Of a stretch of 44,853 nt of DNA, positions 43,377 through 44,853 are shown in pieces. The stretch is from the NCBI GenBank assembly GCA_016789955.1, contig JAEUPB010000093.1:1-44853 (forward strand), in the 5' to 3' direction. Each line of letters opens with the position of its first letter. Within the stretch, counting starts at the first letter, position 1. This DNA comes from Rubrivivax sp. Lineage in GTDB: Bacteria; Pseudomonadota; Gammaproteobacteria; Burkholderiales; Burkholderiaceae_C. A program made the translations under genes and the position numbers. The notes under the pieces are model-generated. The model did not search any database. It was not told the DNA's origin and saw only the letters and a program-made list of their open reading frames with translations.

Positions 43377-44290
43377 TGGCCGCGGCGCACGGCGCGGATA
43401 TGTCATTCGACGCCTGGATGCGCGAGCGCCTGGTCGAGGTCGAGCGCGCCCTCGAACAGTGGGTGCCGGCCGATGCGCCGGCCGGCCTCGGCGACGCGAT
43501 GCGCTACGGCGTGCTCGGCGCGGGCAAGCGGTTGCGCCCGTTGCTCGTGCTGGCCGCTGGCGAGGCTGTCGGCGGCGATCGCGAGGCCGCGCTGCGTGCG
43601 GCCGCCGCCGCCGAGCTGATCCACGCCTATTCGCTGGTGCACGACGACATGCCGTGCATGGACAACGACGTGCTGCGCCGGGGCAAGCCCACGGTGCACG
43701 TGGAGTTCGGGCAGGCGCAGGCGATGCTGGCCGGCGACGCGATGCAGGCCCTGGCGTTCGAGGTGCTCACGCCCGAGCACGGCGTGGCGCCGGCGTTGCA
43801 GGCGCGGCTGTGCGCGCTGCTGGCGCGTGCGGCCGGCCACGACGGCATGGCCGGCGGGCAGGCCGTGGACTTGGCCAGCATCGGTCGTGCCTTGTCCGAA
43901 CCGGAACTGCGCCGCATGCACGAGCGCAAGACCGGTGCCTTGCTGCGCGCCAGTGTGCTGATGGGCGCTGCCTGCGGGCACACCGACGCCGCCCAGTGGC
44001 TGGCGCTGTCCGACTACGGCGACGCGATCGGCCTGGCGTTCCAGGTCGTCGACGACATCCTCGACGTGACGCAGGCCTCCGACGTGCTCGGCAAGACCGC
44101 CGGCAAGGACCAGGATGCGAACAAGCCCACCTATGTGTCGCTGCTCGGCCTCGACGGCGCCCGGCGCCGCGCGGCCGACCTGCATGCGCGGGCGCTGGCC
44201 GCGCTGGCGACCGTCGAGCGCTCGGGCCGAGCCGGCGCTACCGCGCGACTCGCGGCGCTGGCCGATCGCGTCGTGCACCGACAGAACTGA
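43376..44290 (+). CDS. ispA: Farnesyl diphosphate synthase
   Basis: A 304-residue prenyltransferase that condenses isopentenyl diphosphate with dimethylallyl and geranyl diphosphate to make farnesyl diphosphate, the precursor of quinones and undecaprenol. The first aspartate-rich motif is HDDMPCMDND near residue 87. The second is DDILDVT near residue 226, and GKRLRPLLVLAAGEA is near 48. The start is ATG 43376, coupled to xseB; GTG 43373 and ATG 43400 are also in frame. dxs follows after nine bases. Confidence 0.95.
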   Translation: MAAAHGADMSFDAWMRERLVEVERALEQWVPADAPAGLGDAMRYGVLGAGKRLRPLLVLAAGEAVGGDREAALRAAAAAELIHAYSLVHDDMPCMDNDVLRRGKPTVHVEFGQAQAMLAGDAMQALAFEVLTPEHGVAPALQARLCALLARAAGHDGMAGGQAVDLASIGRALSEPELRRMHERKTGALLRASVLMGAACGHTDAAQWLALSDYGDAIGLAFQVVDDILDVTQASDVLGKTAGKDQDANKPTYVSLLGLDGARRRAADLHARALAALATVERSGRAGATARLAALADRVVHRQN

Positions 44291-44299
44291 GAGCCTTCC

Positions 44300-44853
44300 A
44301 TGACCCTGCTCGCGAAGATCGACAGCCCGGCGGACCTGCGGCGCCTGTCGCGCGCTGAACTGAAGGTGCTCGCGCTCGAGCTGCGCGAGTTCGTGCTCGA
44401 CAGCGTCAGCCGCACCGGCGGCCACCTGTCGAGCAACCTCGGCACCGTCGAGCTGACCATCGCGCTGCACTACGTGTTCAACACCCCGCACGACCGCATC
44501 GTGTGGGACGTGGGCCACCAGACCTACCCGCACAAGGTGCTCACCGGCCGGCGCGACCGCATGCACACGCTGCGGCAGCTCGGCGGCATCGGCGGCTTCC
44601 CGCGCCGCGACGAGAGCGAGTACGACACCTTCGGCACCGCGCATTCGTCGACGTCGATCTCGGCCGCACTGGGCATGGCGGTGGCCGCCAAGCTGAAGGG
44701 CGAGGATCGCCGCGCGGTGGCGGTGATCGGCGACGGCGCGATGACCGCCGGCATGGCCTTCGAGGCGATGAACAACGTGGCCGTGCCGAATGCCGGCGCG
44801 ATGGCCGATCTGCTCGTGGTGCTCAACGACAACGAGATGTCGATCAGCCCGCC
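44300..44853 (+). CDS. dxs: 1-deoxy-D-xylulose-5-phosphate synthase, N-terminal part
   Basis: The first 184 codons of the thiamine-diphosphate enzyme that makes 1-deoxyxylulose 5-phosphate from pyruvate and glyceraldehyde 3-phosphate, the first step of the MEP isoprenoid pathway. The frame is open to the end of the window. [17 protein letters not shown] carries the conserved His. [18 protein letters not shown] follows, and [16 protein letters not shown] is the thiamine-diphosphate site. The ATG is nine bases after ispA, the usual operon order in betaproteobacteria. Confidence 0.97.
   Translation, partial: MTLLAKIDSPADLRRLSRAELKVLALELREFVLDSVSRTGGHLSSNLGTVELTIALHYVFNTPHDRIVWDVGHQTYPHKVLTGRRDRMHTLRQLGGIGGFPRRDESEYDTFGTAHSSTSISAALGMAVAAKLKGEDRRAVAVIGDGAMTAGMAFEAMNNVAVPNAGAMADLLVVLNDNEMSISP

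Overview
The window is about 45 kb of very GC-rich (roughly 70%) bacterial chromosome with almost no non-coding DNA. No gap between genes exceeds about 210 bases. I see no rRNA, tRNA, insertion sequence, phage gene, integrase or CRISPR array. The gene content suggests a betaproteobacterium of the order Burkholderiales, probably near Rubrivivax, Leptothrix or Methylibium. The reasons are the xseB-ispA-dxs order, the AlkK-like acyl-CoA ligase, an OlsBA-type ornithine-lipid pair, 3-hydroxybutyrate metabolism and -10 boxes of the form TAGAnT. This placement is an inference from family resemblance; no database search was run.

Layout. (1) 1-3039: end of parE, a coupled GNAT acetyltransferase and an acyl-CoA ligase. 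(2) 3077-5632: polyphosphate kinase behind a convincing Pho box, then sixA. (3) 5649-7270: rtcB RNA ligase, divergent from a small GIY-YIG-like protein. (4) 7409-11887: an ABC ATPase and an unusual ABC permease fused to an M1 aminopeptidase. (5) 11941-16489: a probable ornithine-lipid pair (olsB-olsA, minus strand), divergent from a tightly coupled alpha/beta hydrolase, DedA protein and ATP-grasp ligase. (6) 16561-18179: DinB-like, Tat-exported YHS and DoxX-like membrane proteins. (7) 18356-23386: a 1,676-residue kinase made of a pseudokinase remnant, an AAA-type ATPase, a helical middle, GAF and a histidine kinase. (8) 23596-30175: a plus-strand run of cupin, DUF302, egtD-like, bdhA, ECF sigma factor, patatin, beta-carbonic anhydrase and YeeE/YedE. 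(9) 30297-33149: an OmpR-type regulator, a histidine kinase and a PAS-GAF protein without output domain. (10) 33180-36031: a MerA-like flavoprotein overlapping a type II NADH dehydrogenase. (11) 36055-39423: ppx (minus), dienelactone hydrolase and a ZIP metal transporter. (12) 39464-42961: minus-strand uspA-like, sseA, a DMT transporter and a Rieske oxygenase. (13) 43146 to the end: xseB, ispA and the start of dxs.

How the genes fit together. Phosphate and polyphosphate are covered by Pho-box-driven ppk, by sixA and by a distant ppx. Membrane lipids are covered by acyl-CoA ligase, olsBA, DedA and patatin. The DHp and ATP-binding regions of the giant kinase and of the small two-component kinase are strikingly alike, so the giant kinase may signal through the OmpR-type regulator about 7 kb away. 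An FNR/DNR-type dyad upstream of the universal stress gene points to oxygen control. The best candidates for undescribed biology are the olsBA/hydrolase-DedA-ATP-grasp locus and the two related kinases.
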